DNA of 64,000 bases from Hoyosella rhizosphaerae (lineage in GTDB: Bacteria; Actinomycetota; Actinomycetes; Mycobacteriales; Mycobacteriaceae). The DNA lies in NCBI RefSeq assembly GCF_014643175.1, contig NZ_BMJH01000003.1:186001-250000 (forward strand), given 5' to 3'. A program made the translations under genes and the position numbers. Positions 55,502-64,000 of this stretch are shown piece by piece. Numbering within the stretch: position 1 is the first letter of the stretch; every line of letters starts with the position of its first letter. The notes below the pieces were generated by a model that did not search any database, was not told where the DNA came from, and saw nothing but the letters and a program-made list of their open reading frames with translations.

Positions 55502-56266
55502 TCAATCGATCGGTGGTGTGTCCCATTTGCGTGTGAGGACGCCAAGCGCCCCCAGCGCGACAGCGCCTGCGGTGGACGTCCTCAACACTGTAGGACCCAG
55601 AAGCGCGCATAGTGCACCAGCGCCAACGAAGCGATCCAATTCTTCCGGCGCCACACCACCCTCGGGCCCAATAATCAGAACCACCTCAGGTGCGTCCGTG
55701 AAGGTAATATCAGCGATCCGCCGCATCGATGCTTCATGCAAGACGATGGCAACACCGCCGCGGGCAGTGACCTCAGATACCAGTTCAGCGACCATTGTTG
55801 ACGTGTGAACATCTGCTACAACGGGGAAGAATGTTCGCCGAGACTGTTTCGCGGCTGCAAGGGCAGTCTTGCGCCATTTGTCGACGCCCTTTTTTAGCTT
55901 CAGACCTTCCCACTTGGCCACGCACCGTGATGCGGACCAAGGAATGATCACATCAGCGCCGGCTTCGGTAACGAGCTCCACCGCTAGTTCTGAGCGCTCC
56001 AGTTTCGGCAACGCCTGAACAATTGTGATGTGCGGAACCGGCTTGTGCGCGTGGCCGCATTCGGTAACCCTGATTTCTAGAACATCCTTCGCTGCGCGCT
56101 CAACCACACCTCGAGCCGTACTCCCCGCACCGTCGGTGAGGATCAGTTCTTCACCAACCCGCATTCTGCGCACTGTCGCGGCGTGGTGGCCCTCAGGTCC
56201 GTCCAGGACGACGAGTCCACCATTGTGGTCCGGGATGGATTCGAGATGAAAAATTGTCGCAGCCAC
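55502..56266 (-). CDS. rsmE: 16S rRNA (uracil1498-N3)-methyltransferase
   Basis: 254 aa. SPOUT methyltransferase: GPEGHHAATVRRMRVGEE, WSASRCVAKWEG, VVLIIGPEGGVAPEELDRFVGAGALCALLGPTVLRTSTAGAVALGAL (deep trefoil knot and SAM site). It methylates U1498 of 16S rRNA. GTG 56266 lies 3 bp after the dnaJ2 stop. The order hrcA-dnaJ2-rsmE is typical in Gram-positives. Confidence 0.96.
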   Translation of the reverse strand: MAATIFHLESIPDHNGGLVVLDGPEGHHAATVRRMRVGEELILTDGAGSTARGVVERAAKDVLEIRVTECGHAHKPVPHITIVQALPKLERSELAVELVTEAGADVIIPWSASRCVAKWEGLKLKKGVDKWRKTALAAAKQSRRTFFPVVADVHTSTMVAELVSEVTARGGVAIVLHEASMRRIADITFTDAPEVVLIIGPEGGVAPEELDRFVGAGALCALLGPTVLRTSTAGAVALGALGVLTRKWDTPPID

Positions 56267-56269
56267 GGG

Positions 56270-57424
56270 CTAGTGCCCACTGACAAAGTCGCGAAGCTTG
56301 GCGAAAATCTTTCCGCCTTGGTGCGAGTTACTGTTGACCACTTCAGCGTTGTCGCGGTGGCGGGCATCGCGGAACTTGCGCAAAATTTCGGTTTGCTTGT
56401 GGTCAAGTTTGGTGGGAATGACCACATCGAGGTGGACGTAGAGGTCGCCTCGACTGCCCGCGCGTAGTCGCGGCATGCCCTGGTTCGGCACGGTGGCGAT
56501 CGCGCCGGGTTGCGTGCCTGGATCGACGTCAAGTTCGATGGGACCATCGATAAGACTTTCGATGGTCACGGTGGTACCAAGTGCGGCGTCAACCATCGGT
56601 ACTTTGACGGTGCAGTGCAGCGCGTCTCCATCGCGAACAAAGGTGTCATGCTGCTGCTCGACAACCTCGACGTACAGGTCGCCAGCGGGTCCTCCGCCGG
56701 TGCCGACTTCGCCCTGACTGGCCAGACGCACCCGCATCCCACTGGCAACACCAGCAGGAATCCGCACGCTGATGTCGCGGCGAGCACGTACCCGTCCTTC
56801 GCCACTACATTTGCGACATGGATCAGGAATGATCGAACCGAACCCACTACAGGTGGGGCACGGGCGGCTGGTCATGACCTGGCCGAGGAAGCTGCGCTGC
56901 ACCGACTGGATTTCGCCCGAACCGCGGCAACTTTCACACTGAACTGGTTTCGAATCGCCATTCGCCCCGGAGCCATGGCACGAATCACACAAAATTGCGG
57001 TGTCGACGGTTACCTGCTTGGTAACGCCCTGCGCGCATTCCGCTAGGTCAAGACGCACCTTAATAAGGGCATCTGAGCCGGGTTGGACACGGCTGCGGGG
57101 GCCACGGGTGCCACCGCCTTGGCCGCCAAAGAACGCCTCGAACACGTCCCCGAGCCCACCGAAACCTTGGCCGTTGAACCCGCCTTGGGCACCGGCACCA
57201 CCTGGTCCCGACAATGGGTCCCCACCCATATCAACAATTTTACGTTTCTGGGGATCGCTCAACACTTCATACGCTGTTGTGGCTTCTTTGAAGCGTTCTT
57301 GAGCTGTGGGGTCGGGGTTGACATCGGGATGAAATTCGCGCGCAAGCTTGCGGTATGCGCGCTTGATCTCCTGATCAGTCGCTGTCTTCGAGAGACCGAG
57401 CGTCCCGTAGTAGTCACGTGCCAC
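56270..57424 (-). CDS. dnaJ2: chaperone DnaJ
   Basis: 384 aa. J domain with HPD (EFHPDVNPD), a Gly-rich stretch, four CxxCxGxG zinc repeats ([32 protein letters not shown]) and the substrate-binding C-terminus. It stimulates DnaK. It lies 183 bp after hrcA, pointing to heat-shock control by HrcA or read-through from its promoter. GTG 57424 directly precedes ARDYYGTLG. The dnaK operon is not in the window. Confidence 0.96.
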   Translation of the reverse strand: MARDYYGTLGLSKTATDQEIKRAYRKLAREFHPDVNPDPTAQERFKEATTAYEVLSDPQKRKIVDMGGDPLSGPGGAGAQGGFNGQGFGGLGDVFEAFFGGQGGGTRGPRSRVQPGSDALIKVRLDLAECAQGVTKQVTVDTAILCDSCHGSGANGDSKPVQCESCRGSGEIQSVQRSFLGQVMTSRPCPTCSGFGSIIPDPCRKCSGEGRVRARRDISVRIPAGVASGMRVRLASQGEVGTGGGPAGDLYVEVVEQQHDTFVRDGDALHCTVKVPMVDAALGTTVTIESLIDGPIELDVDPGTQPGAIATVPNQGMPRLRAGSRGDLYVHLDVVIPTKLDHKQTEILRKFRDARHRDNAEVVNSNSHQGGKIFAKLRDFVSGH

Positions 57425-57607
57425 GTTTGTATGTCGTCCTGTTCTGAATCTGCGGGCCGCTTAACGGCCCAAAGGGTGCCTCAAGTATGCGCGGCAGCCA
57501 CCTACCGACCGTACTCGCCTACTTCTGGTGCGTCTGCGTACTCACATCGCCCAGCACAACACGATGCACGAAGTGACCGCCACTAGCCAATCTGGGTGTC
57601 CGGTGAT

Positions 57608-58642
57608 TCACCGTGCGGAAAGTACCTCCCCCACATATCGGGCTACCGCAGACACAGCTGCAATGGCCCACGGGTAGTCCATTCTAGTTGGGCCGAGAAT
57701 GCCGACCCCACCAAATGTTGTTCCTGCGGAACCGTAGCCGGTTGTAATGACGGATGCACTTCGGATCTGTTCGTCTTCCATCTCTTCACCGATGCGAACC
57801 GTCACCATGCCTGGCTGTTTCACTGCGGCGAGAAGCTTCAGCACAACGACTTGTTCCTCCAACGCCTCCAGGATGCTGAGCATTCCGGAGGGTGACCCAC
57901 CGAAATCGGCTGCGTTCACTGTGAGGTTTGATGTTCCGCCGAGGACAAGGCGATCTTCGCTGCGCTCAACAAGCGATTCCACCAACACTGAGGCGCTGCG
58001 CAAGACTGCGTCTCGGATGTCGACGGGGGCTTGGGTCGCAAGTTCCGCGACGGCGACTGACGCTGCGGCAAGACGCTTACCTTCGAGGGCAGATCCCAAC
58101 AACGCCCGAAGGTGTGCAACCTGCTCTTCGGAGATCACATCACCGAGTTCAACGAGGCGCTGATCTACTCGTCCCGTGTCCATGATGATGACGAGGAGCA
58201 GCCGCGCTGGGTTCAGTGGCACGACCTCAATGTGTCGAACGGTCGAGGAGGTAAGTCGGGGGTATTGCATCACAGCTACTTGCCGTGTGAGCTGCGCCAA
58301 TAGTCGAACGGCACGGCGTAGAACGTCGTCGAGGTCAACGCCGCCTTCGAGGAACTCCATGATGGCACGACGTTCGGGCGGTGAGAGAGGCTTAATTTCG
58401 GCTAGTCGGTCAACAAATTGGCGATAGCCCTTATCGGTCGGCACCCGGCCTGACGAGGTATGCGGTTGGCGAATGTACCCTTCCGCTTCGAGTACAGCCA
58501 TGTCGTTGCGCACCGTTGCACTGGACACACCAAGGCTGTGCCTATCAACTAAGGACTTCGACCCGACAGGCTCGTGGGTGGAGATGTAATCAGACACAAT
58601 GGCCTGCAACACCGCGAAGCGCCTGTCTTCCGGAATCGGCAT
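57608..58642 (-). CDS. hrcA: heat-inducible transcription repressor HrcA
   Basis: 344 aa. N-terminal winged helix ([47 protein letters not shown]), [17 protein letters not shown] and the GAF-like C-terminal part. HrcA represses groE-type genes through CIRCE elements. No CIRCE was found upstream of hrcA itself in this window. GGAGG lies 11 nt before ATG 58642. Confidence 0.96.
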   Translation of the reverse strand: MPIPEDRRFAVLQAIVSDYISTHEPVGSKSLVDRHSLGVSSATVRNDMAVLEAEGYIRQPHTSSGRVPTDKGYRQFVDRLAEIKPLSPPERRAIMEFLEGGVDLDDVLRRAVRLLAQLTRQVAVMQYPRLTSSTVRHIEVVPLNPARLLLVIIMDTGRVDQRLVELGDVISEEQVAHLRALLGSALEGKRLAAASVAVAELATQAPVDIRDAVLRSASVLVESLVERSEDRLVLGGTSNLTVNAADFGGSPSGMLSILEALEEQVVVLKLLAAVKQPGMVTVRIGEEMEDEQIRSASVITTGYGSAGTTFGGVGILGPTRMDYPWAIAAVSAVARYVGEVLSAR

Positions 58643-58763
58643 AGATGCATCACCTCCCGCTCACTCTTACATTGTTATGTATGCAAGTCTTGCGTTATTT
58701 TAGCGCCCTTGCTGCCTATACCCACAGTTCACTGTTCACCCGGCCCCCGTTGGGACGCAGTTG

Positions 58764-59951
58764 CTAGGTGGCACTGACGATGCGTCGCACCACACCGTCG
58801 GCCAGAAGTCGGCCGCGTTTGGTCAGAATCATTCGAGACCCAACAACCGTCGCAAGCCCGTCCGTGACACAAGAATTCGCCGCGTGAAGTTCGCGTTCCG
58901 ACAGCGCGGTGAGATCAAGCCCGTCTCGCATTCGCACAGCAAGCATGATGCCTTCCACGTGCTGCTCGGCAGGTGTGAGAAATTCGACACCGGCAACGGG
59001 TAGGTCTCCGCCTTCGAGTTGCTGCGCATACCTAGCTGGGTGCTTGGTGTTCCACCACCGAACCCCACCGATGTGACTGTGCGCACCAGGGCCTGCCCCC
59101 CACCAGTTATCACCATTCCAGTATCCGCGGTTGTGATGGCACTCCGCTTGCCCACCCGATGACCAGTTCGACACCTCGTACCAGGTCAACCCTGCTTTGG
59201 AGAGGCGCCGATCAATATGTTCGTATCGTTCAGCGAGCACATCATCGTCGGGGGAAGGCACAATGCCTTTGCGAACATTCCGTGCAAGCGCAGTACCTTC
59301 CTCCACGATCAACGCATAGGCCGACACATGGTCAACCCCTGCCTCGAGAACTGCATCAAGGGACGCGTCGAGATCACGTGTCCGTTCACCTGGGGTCCCG
59401 TAAATGAGGTCGAGGTTGATGTGGTCAAAACCCGCAGCTCTTGCTTCTCTAGCGGCATCAACTGCGCAGCCCGGTGTGTGCGTTCGATCGAGAGTTTTCA
59501 GCACATGCTCGGCGGCAGATTGCATCCCCAGCGAAACCCTCGTAAACCCAGCGCCCTTCAAGTCTGAAAAGAATTCAGCAGATGTGGACTCCGGGTTACT
59601 TTCGGTCGTCACCTCTGCGTTTGGTGCGAGCCCGAAAGTGGTGCGGATAGTAGAGACGACTTCCCCCAGCATGTGGGCGCCGATCAACGACGGGGTGCCA
59701 CCACCGACAAATATTGTGTCGGCGGGTCGCGAGCAATCACTGTCGGAAAAGATTTTTCCTGCTGCGGCAATTTCTCGCTTGAACCCTTCGAGCCACGAGT
59801 CCGGGGACGCGCTCGAACCGAGTTCGCCAGCCGTGTAGGTATTAAAGTCGCAGTACCCGCAGCGGGTAGCGCAAAAAGGAACATGGACATACACACCGAA
59901 TGCACGAGTGCGCACGGTAGCCAGCACGTCGGCAGAGAGGTTCAGTTCCAC
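58764..59951 (-). CDS. hemW: radical SAM haem chaperone HemW
   Basis: 395 aa. The radical SAM cluster motif C27-x3-C31-x2-C34 (FCATRCGYC), SAM site GGGTPSL, SLGMQS, and HemW-type INLDLIYGTPGE. HemW transfers haem and is often misnamed coproporphyrinogen oxidase HemN; the lack of the fourth Cys of HemN fits HemW. GTG 59951 has AAAGGGA upstream. The ATG at 59996 would add 15 residues with unusual codons, including two AGG, and a duplicated CAAAGGGA. Confidence 0.93.
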   Translation of the reverse strand: MELNLSADVLATVRTRAFGVYVHVPFCATRCGYCDFNTYTAGELGSSASPDSWLEGFKREIAAAGKIFSDSDCSRPADTIFVGGGTPSLIGAHMLGEVVSTIRTTFGLAPNAEVTTESNPESTSAEFFSDLKGAGFTRVSLGMQSAAEHVLKTLDRTHTPGCAVDAAREARAAGFDHINLDLIYGTPGERTRDLDASLDAVLEAGVDHVSAYALIVEEGTALARNVRKGIVPSPDDDVLAERYEHIDRRLSKAGLTWYEVSNWSSGGQAECHHNRGYWNGDNWWGAGPGAHSHIGGVRWWNTKHPARYAQQLEGGDLPVAGVEFLTPAEQHVEGIMLAVRMRDGLDLTALSERELHAANSCVTDGLATVVGSRMILTKRGRLLADGVVRRIVSAT

Positions 59952-60058
59952 GCGATCCCTTTGATTGATTGTGACGTCCCTTTGAGTGTGACCCATGCCT
60001 ACGCCACTGCGAAATCACCCCATAACCTGCACATTCGGGACCCCTGCCCGATTCATGG

Positions 60059-60064
60059 CACAAT
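60059..60064 (+). promoter_or_regulatory. -10 element placing the transcript start at the leader GTG
   Basis: CACAAT at 60059-60064 lies 6 nt before GTG 60071, so transcription would begin at or next to the start codon, making the leader peptide mRNA leaderless. No clear -35 is seen. Confidence 0.5.
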
Positions 60065-60070
60065 AAAGAC

Positions 60071-60175
60071 GTGAGTGGACCGAGAGTATGGCTGGCAGAA
60101 CTGCGTCTTGTGCAGCGCCGTCATATCGATTTCAAGCGGGTGTGTAGTTGCAGCTGTCGTTGTCAGACTGCGTGA
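60071..60175 (+). CDS. cysteine-rich leader peptide (candidate cysteine attenuator)
   Basis: 34 codons, GTG to TGA, ending RVCSCSCRCQTA: four Cys codons within seven positions (60143-60163). The middle LVQRRHIDFKRV has the RRHVDLxR-type motif that I recall from actinobacterial 'putative leader peptides' upstream of sulfur genes. It lies 145 bp before sirA, with a -10 element 6 nt before the GTG. The expected mechanism is ribosome stalling at Cys codons when charged tRNA-Cys is scarce, which increases sirA-cysH-cysD expression. Too short for usual gene callers. Confidence 0.8.
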   Translation: MSGPRVWLAELRLVQRRHIDFKRVCSCSCRCQTA

Positions 60176-60320
60176 TCGCGTAAGCTCTCCACCCGTACTG
60201 GTGGTCGGCCGCGACAGTCCCGCACACGCATTTTGCTTATTTCTCGTCGTCACTGTTGCGGCATCGTTGAGTAGAACTCACCACCTACGATGCCTACCGA
60301 AGACCCTTCAGGAGCATTGA

Positions 60321-62120
60321 ATGTCGTCAGCCCACGACGCCACCTCCCCCGCATCGCCATCGGAGGAGACGCCACGCACCCGCACCCCGCGTGGTGACCG
60401 CCCCACGCGTCGGGACGAAACAGGACAGGCATCCGATGCCGCGCCCCGGAAAGCCCGCACTGCTCGGCCCCGCCGCCGCAAGGCTGAGGCACAGTGGAAG
60501 CTCGGCTACCGCGAACCGCAGAACGCTAACGAGCAGACCAAAAAAGACGACAACCCGCTGAATGTCCGACAGCGCATCGAAAACATCTACGCGCACCGCG
60601 GTTTCGACAGCATCGACAAGGCGGACTTGCGTGGCCGTTTCCGCTGGTACGGCCTCTACACTCAGCGCAAAGAAGGATACGACGGCACCTGGACCGGTGA
60701 CGAGAACATCGACATCATTGAAGACAGCCACTTCATGCTGCGCATCCGTGTCGATGGCGGTCAGCTGAACCTGAAGCAACTGCGCACCATCGGCCAGATA
60801 TCGAAAGAATTCGGCCGCGACACCGCTGACCTTTCGGATCGCCAGAATGTGCAGTGCCACTGGATCCGCGTCGAGGACATGCCTGAAATCTGGCGGCGCA
60901 TTGAAGACGTTTCATTGACGACGACAGAGGCGTGCGGTGACACACCACGTATCGTGCTGGGTTCCCCACTTGCCGGACTCGCAGTAGACGAAGTCCTTGA
61001 CCCCACACCGGCGATTGACGAGATCGTTCGTCGATATGTCGGAGATCCTCGGTTCTCCAACCTGCCCCGCAAATTCAAGACAGCAATGTCCGGTTTGCAA
61101 GACGTTGCCCACGAAGTGAATGACTGCGCCTTCATCGGCGTGAACCACCCCGAGCACGGGCCTGGCCTTGATGTGTGGGTCGGTGGCGGACTGTCCACCA
61201 ATCCCATGTTCGCGCAGAGGCTCGGAGTCTGGGTTCCCCTCGACGAAGTTCCCGACGTGTGGGAAGGCATTGTCACCATCTTCCGCGACTACGGCTACCG
61301 TCGCCTTCGTGGTCGCGCACGGTTGAAATTCCTCGTCAAGGACTGGGGCGTGGAGAAATTCCGTCAGGTCCTCGAAGACGAGTACCTCGGCCGCAAACTT
61401 CTTGATGGACCTGCACCTGAACCGCTAACGCAACCACGCGACCACGTTGGCATTCAGAAACTCAAAAACGGCAACTACGCGGTAGGCGTCGCGCCGATCG
61501 CGGGACGCGTGTCAGGCACAAAGCTCCTCGCCGTTGCTGATGCAGCCGAACGTGCAGGTTCTGACGACGTTCGCCTCACCCCGTACCAAAAGCTGGTCAT
61601 CCTCGACGTGCCGGAGAGCAACCTCAACCAGCTCATCGCGGACCTCGACGAACTCGGGTTGCCAGCGCGGCCGTCACTGTGGCGGAAGAACCTCATGGCA
61701 TGCAGCGGGATCGAATTCTGCAAGTTGTCATTCGTGGAAACTCGCAAGCGATCCCAAGTGTTGGTACCGGAACTCGAGGAACGCCTCCGCGATCTTAATG
61801 CGCAACTCGATGTCCCCGTCACGATCAACATCAATGGTTGCCCGAACTCGTGCGCTCGAGCGCAGGTAGCTGATATCGGCTTTAAGGGGCAACTAGTTCT
61901 CGACGATGACGAGAACACTGTTGAGGGGTTCCAGGTGCATCTTGGCGGACGTCTCGGCCTCGATCCCGATTTTGGCCGCAAGCTGCGTCAACATAAAGTG
62001 ACCACCGACGAACTCGGTGACTACATCGAACGTGTGGTGCGCAACTTCGCAAACAGCCGCAATGAAGGCGAACGCTTTTCCGATTGGGCTGTACGCGCCG
62101 ACGAAGATCAACTCCGATAG
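60321..62120 (+). CDS. sirA: ferredoxin-dependent sulfite reductase
   Basis: 599 aa. Two-repeat siroheme reductase fold with [4Fe-4S]-siroheme ligands C461-x5-C467 (CSGIEFC) and C507-x3-C511 (CPNSC). Arg/Lys-rich substrate residues for sulfite or nitrite (RFRWYGLY, CHWIRVED, TEACGDTPR) are present; the last contains the Cys that forms a Tyr-Cys crosslink in the mycobacterial enzyme (from memory). It reduces sulfite to sulfide with ferredoxin electrons. Neighbouring cysH/cysD argue for sulfite rather than nitrite. The N-terminal ~75 residues are basic and disordered. AGGAG lies 7 nt before ATG 60321. Confidence 0.96.
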   Translation: MSSAHDATSPASPSEETPRTRTPRGDRPTRRDETGQASDAAPRKARTARPRRRKAEAQWKLGYREPQNANEQTKKDDNPLNVRQRIENIYAHRGFDSIDKADLRGRFRWYGLYTQRKEGYDGTWTGDENIDIIEDSHFMLRIRVDGGQLNLKQLRTIGQISKEFGRDTADLSDRQNVQCHWIRVEDMPEIWRRIEDVSLTTTEACGDTPRIVLGSPLAGLAVDEVLDPTPAIDEIVRRYVGDPRFSNLPRKFKTAMSGLQDVAHEVNDCAFIGVNHPEHGPGLDVWVGGGLSTNPMFAQRLGVWVPLDEVPDVWEGIVTIFRDYGYRRLRGRARLKFLVKDWGVEKFRQVLEDEYLGRKLLDGPAPEPLTQPRDHVGIQKLKNGNYAVGVAPIAGRVSGTKLLAVADAAERAGSDDVRLTPYQKLVILDVPESNLNQLIADLDELGLPARPSLWRKNLMACSGIEFCKLSFVETRKRSQVLVPELEERLRDLNAQLDVPVTININGCPNSCARAQVADIGFKGQLVLDDDENTVEGFQVHLGGRLGLDPDFGRKLRQHKVTTDELGDYIERVVRNFANSRNEGERFSDWAVRADEDQLR

Positions 62121-62175
62121 GGCAGCTACTTTGGGGAACATTTCGAACGAGAATCACGGCACCGGGAACAGACCG

Positions 62176-62349
62176 GTGTCGCGAGCCGTTCCACTATATT
62201 GCCCGTACTGCTCGGACGAAGACCTCCGACCGGACCTGGCCGACGGCACAGCCCTGCCGCACGGTCAATGGCGATGCGCGAGTTGTCGACGTGTTTTTGC
62301 GTTGACATTTCTTGGCGCATCGGCCGCTAAGCGAAAGGTACCCACATGA
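62176..62349 (+). CDS. small zinc-ribbon protein of sulfur assimilation operon
   Basis: 57 aa from GTG 62176. Two CxxC pairs (C9/C12 in YCPYCSDEDLRP, C34/C37 in WRCASCRRVF) form a zinc ribbon. Short proteins with this DLRP...WxCxxCxxxF pattern are found between sirA and cysH in other actinobacteria (from memory), so it is a genuine gene though small. The stop overlaps cysH by 4 nt (ATGA). GGGA lies 8 nt upstream of the GTG. Function unknown; perhaps a redox or iron-sulfur helper for the operon. Confidence 0.85.
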   Translation: MSRAVPLYCPYCSDEDLRPDLADGTALPHGQWRCASCRRVFALTFLGASAAKRKVPT

Positions 62350-63047
62350 GTATCGCGACCGAATTAGATTTGCGGAAAATCGCCGAACAAGGCGCGGTTG
62401 AACTTGATGGTGCCACCGCCGAAGAACTGCTCCAGTGGACAGAAGACACGTTCGGTGACCGCTACATTGTTGCGTCAAATATGCAGGATGCCGTTCTTGT
62501 TCATCTTGCTGCCCAGGTTCACCCCGGGGTAGAGATCTTGTTCCTTGACACCGGCTATCACTTCGCGGAAACGCTCGGCACCCGCGATGCTGTTGAACAG
62601 GTTTACGGAGTCAACGTGCTGAACGTCACCCCGGAACACACGGTGGCCGAGCAGGACAAAATTGAAGGCAAAGACCTGTTCGCACGTGAACCCAACCGTT
62701 GCTGCGGGCTTCGCAAAGTAGCGCCGCTCAAGAAAACCCTCGCAGGGTACGACGCCTGGGTTACTGGAATCCGCCGGGTTGAAGCACCCACCCGCGCTAA
62801 CGCACCGTTTGTCTCCTACGATGAAGCCTTTGGATTGGTCAAGATCAATCCACTTGCTGCGTGGTCCGATGAAGACATGCAGAACTACATCGATAAGCAC
62901 GGCATCATCGTCAACCCACTCGTTGACGACGGGTACCCATCGATTGGTTGCGCACCATGCACAGCTAAACCACAACCGGGATCTGACCTACGCAGTGGGC
63001 GCTGGGCAGGCAACAACAAGATCGAATGCGGCCTGCACGGATCATGA
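62346..63047 (+). CDS. cysH: assimilatory adenylyl-sulfate (APS) reductase
   Basis: 233 aa. PAPS/APS reductase fold with PP-loop-like start and the [4Fe-4S] signature CC...CxxC (C119, C120, C202, C205), which marks APS rather than PAPS reductases, and the catalytic ECGLH (C228). It reduces APS to sulfite, the substrate for SirA. ATG 62346 overlaps the zinc-ribbon gene; the stop overlaps cysD by 4 nt (ATGA). Confidence 0.97.
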   Translation: MSIATELDLRKIAEQGAVELDGATAEELLQWTEDTFGDRYIVASNMQDAVLVHLAAQVHPGVEILFLDTGYHFAETLGTRDAVEQVYGVNVLNVTPEHTVAEQDKIEGKDLFAREPNRCCGLRKVAPLKKTLAGYDAWVTGIRRVEAPTRANAPFVSYDEAFGLVKINPLAAWSDEDMQNYIDKHGIIVNPLVDDGYPSIGCAPCTAKPQPGSDLRSGRWAGNNKIECGLHGS

Positions 63048-64000
63048 CATCGGAAACTGCCACCGCTGAGCACACGCTCAGCGAAAAAACTGCCGGGCAC
63101 ACGCCTGGTCGAGAGATGAATGGGGTGTTGCCTGACGTGGGCACGCACAGCGCTGAAGACGAAACTGCACGCCACAGTGCCGCCACGGCGACGAACTTCG
63201 ATACGCTAACCGCACTCGAATCCGAAGCCATTCATATTTTCCGTGAAGTAGCGGGCGAGTTCGAACGTCCCGTTATCTTGTTTTCCGGTGGAAAAGACTC
63301 AACGGTCCTGCTCCATCTCGCTATCAAGGCGTTTTGGCCAGCACCGCTGCCGTTCCCTGTTCTCCATGTAGACACCGGGCACAACTTCCAGGAAGTTCTC
63401 GACTTCCGCGACCGGATGGTGGAGAAATACAATCTGCGCCTTTACGTCGCTAGCGTCGAAGAGTACATCGCGGATGGTCGCCTAGAAGAACGCCCCGATG
63501 GCATCCGCAACCCGCTTCAAACAGTGCCACTCCTTGACGCAATCAGTGAGCACCGTTTCGACGCAGTATTTGGGGGCGGTCGTCGTGACGAAGAACGGTC
63601 ACGCGCTAAAGAACGCATCTTCAGCCTCCGTAACGCCTTCGGCCAGTGGGACCCGAAGAAGCAACGACCAGAACTGTGGAACTTGTACAACGGTCGCCAC
63701 TCCCCTGGCGAGCACGTCCGTGTCTTCCCACTCAGCAACTGGACAGAACTCGACATTTGGCGCTACATCGCCCGAGACGACGTCGACCTGTGCCCGATCT
63801 ACTACGCCCACGAGCGTGAGGTTTACCAACGCGACGGCATGTGGCTTGCGCCCGGCCCATGGGGTGGCCCTCGCGACGGCGAAGAGCTGAAGACATTGTC
63901 TGTTCGGTACCGCACCGTAGGTGACGGCTCCACCACTGGAGCCGTGTTGTCAGACGCTGTCGACAACTATTCGATCCTATCCGAGGTGGCTGCCTCACGG
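63044..64000 (+). CDS. cysD: sulfate adenylyltransferase subunit 2, runs off the window
   Basis: 319 codons seen, no stop before the edge. The PP-loop SGGKDS (81-86) and LHVDTGHNFQEVLDFRDRMVEKY, RRDEERSRAKERIFS, LSNWTELDIWRYI, RYRTVGDGSTTGAVLSDA identify CysD, which makes APS from sulfate and ATP with CysN. A polar N-terminal extension of about 50 residues precedes the normal start (LESEAIHIFREV). Only about 20 residues should be missing at the 3' end. cysN probably follows outside the window. Confidence 0.96.
   Translation, partial: MTSETATAEHTLSEKTAGHTPGREMNGVLPDVGTHSAEDETARHSAATATNFDTLTALESEAIHIFREVAGEFERPVILFSGGKDSTVLLHLAIKAFWPAPLPFPVLHVDTGHNFQEVLDFRDRMVEKYNLRLYVASVEEYIADGRLEERPDGIRNPLQTVPLLDAISEHRFDAVFGGGRRDEERSRAKERIFSLRNAFGQWDPKKQRPELWNLYNGRHSPGEHVRVFPLSNWTELDIWRYIARDDVDLCPIYYAHEREVYQRDGMWLAPGPWGGPRDGEELKTLSVRYRTVGDGSTTGAVLSDAVDNYSILSEVAASR

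Noticed and set aside
58643-58763. CIRCE element upstream of hrcA
   Set aside because: No TTAGCACTC-type inverted repeat was found in this stretch.
60075-60320. 81-codon plus-strand frame before sirA in another frame
   Set aside because: It overlaps the Cys leader peptide, lacks family features and has no ribosome-binding site.

Overview
The window looks like chromosome of an actinobacterium of the mycolic-acid group (Mycobacteriales), with only moderate GC and compact spacing. The reasons are a FAS-II cluster of mycobacterial type (PucR-type regulator, fabD, acpM, kasA, accD6), an RNase H/phosphatase fusion, AhpE, DUF3052, an SmtB-Zur pair, a single-chain glycyl-tRNA synthetase and SirA-type sulfite reductase. 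From memory, the backbone order follows the M. tuberculosis stretch from about Rv2226 to Rv2392 with large deletions. A small-genome, lower-GC relative such as Lawsonella would fit, but the species cannot be proved here.

Layout. 0-4.1 kb: CYTH-CHAD protein, a small conserved protein, a peptidoglycan amidase and a DUF4185 protein. 4.2-7.6 kb: an accessory block with a broken DJ-1/PfpI gene, a Cys-tailed flavoprotein monooxygenase and a divergent ArsR-acetyltransferase fusion, ending 2 bp from rnpB. 7.6-15.1 kb: rnpB, rnhA-cobC fusion, zinc ribbon protein, Nif3, CobC-like aminotransferase, ptpA, SURF1, cobD. 15.2-18.7 kb: ABC exporter and Ser/Thr kinase. 19-29 kb: tRNA-Val, ahpE, aceE and the fatty-acid elongation cluster. 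29-38.9 kb: DUF3145, a beta-lactamase-like protein, a secreted propeller, tRNA-Met and tRNA-Asn, dnaG, dgt, a DUF218 protein and a TPM-domain protein. 38.9-43.9 kb: glyS, smtB-zur and an ABC importer whose binding protein resembles a transferrin lobe. 43.9-51.3 kb: uppS, recO and a pst operon with two pstB genes and a receiver-deficient response regulator. 51.5-60 kb: era, corC-like, ybeY, phoH, rsmE, dnaJ2, hrcA, hemW. 60-64 kb: sulfate assimilation (sirA, a zinc ribbon protein, cysH, cysD) preceded by a cysteine-rich leader peptide.

Regulation is unusually readable. There is an ArsR-type inverted repeat at 6682-6703, an AT-rich SmtB-type operator over the smtB promoter, an 11-bp-spaced GGTGAAC-like array (PHO-box-like) upstream of pstS, a cysteine attenuator candidate upstream of sirA, and hairpins between pstS/pstC and between the two pstB genes. 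Translational coupling by ATGA or GTGA overlaps is common. No transposase, integrase, CRISPR array or prophage was seen.

The most interesting items are the transferrin-like ABC importer beside Zur and SmtB, the Cys leader peptide, the organoarsenical-type ars block, the modified pst operon, and repeated 15-18 bp in-frame tandem duplications in the low-complexity parts of four genes.
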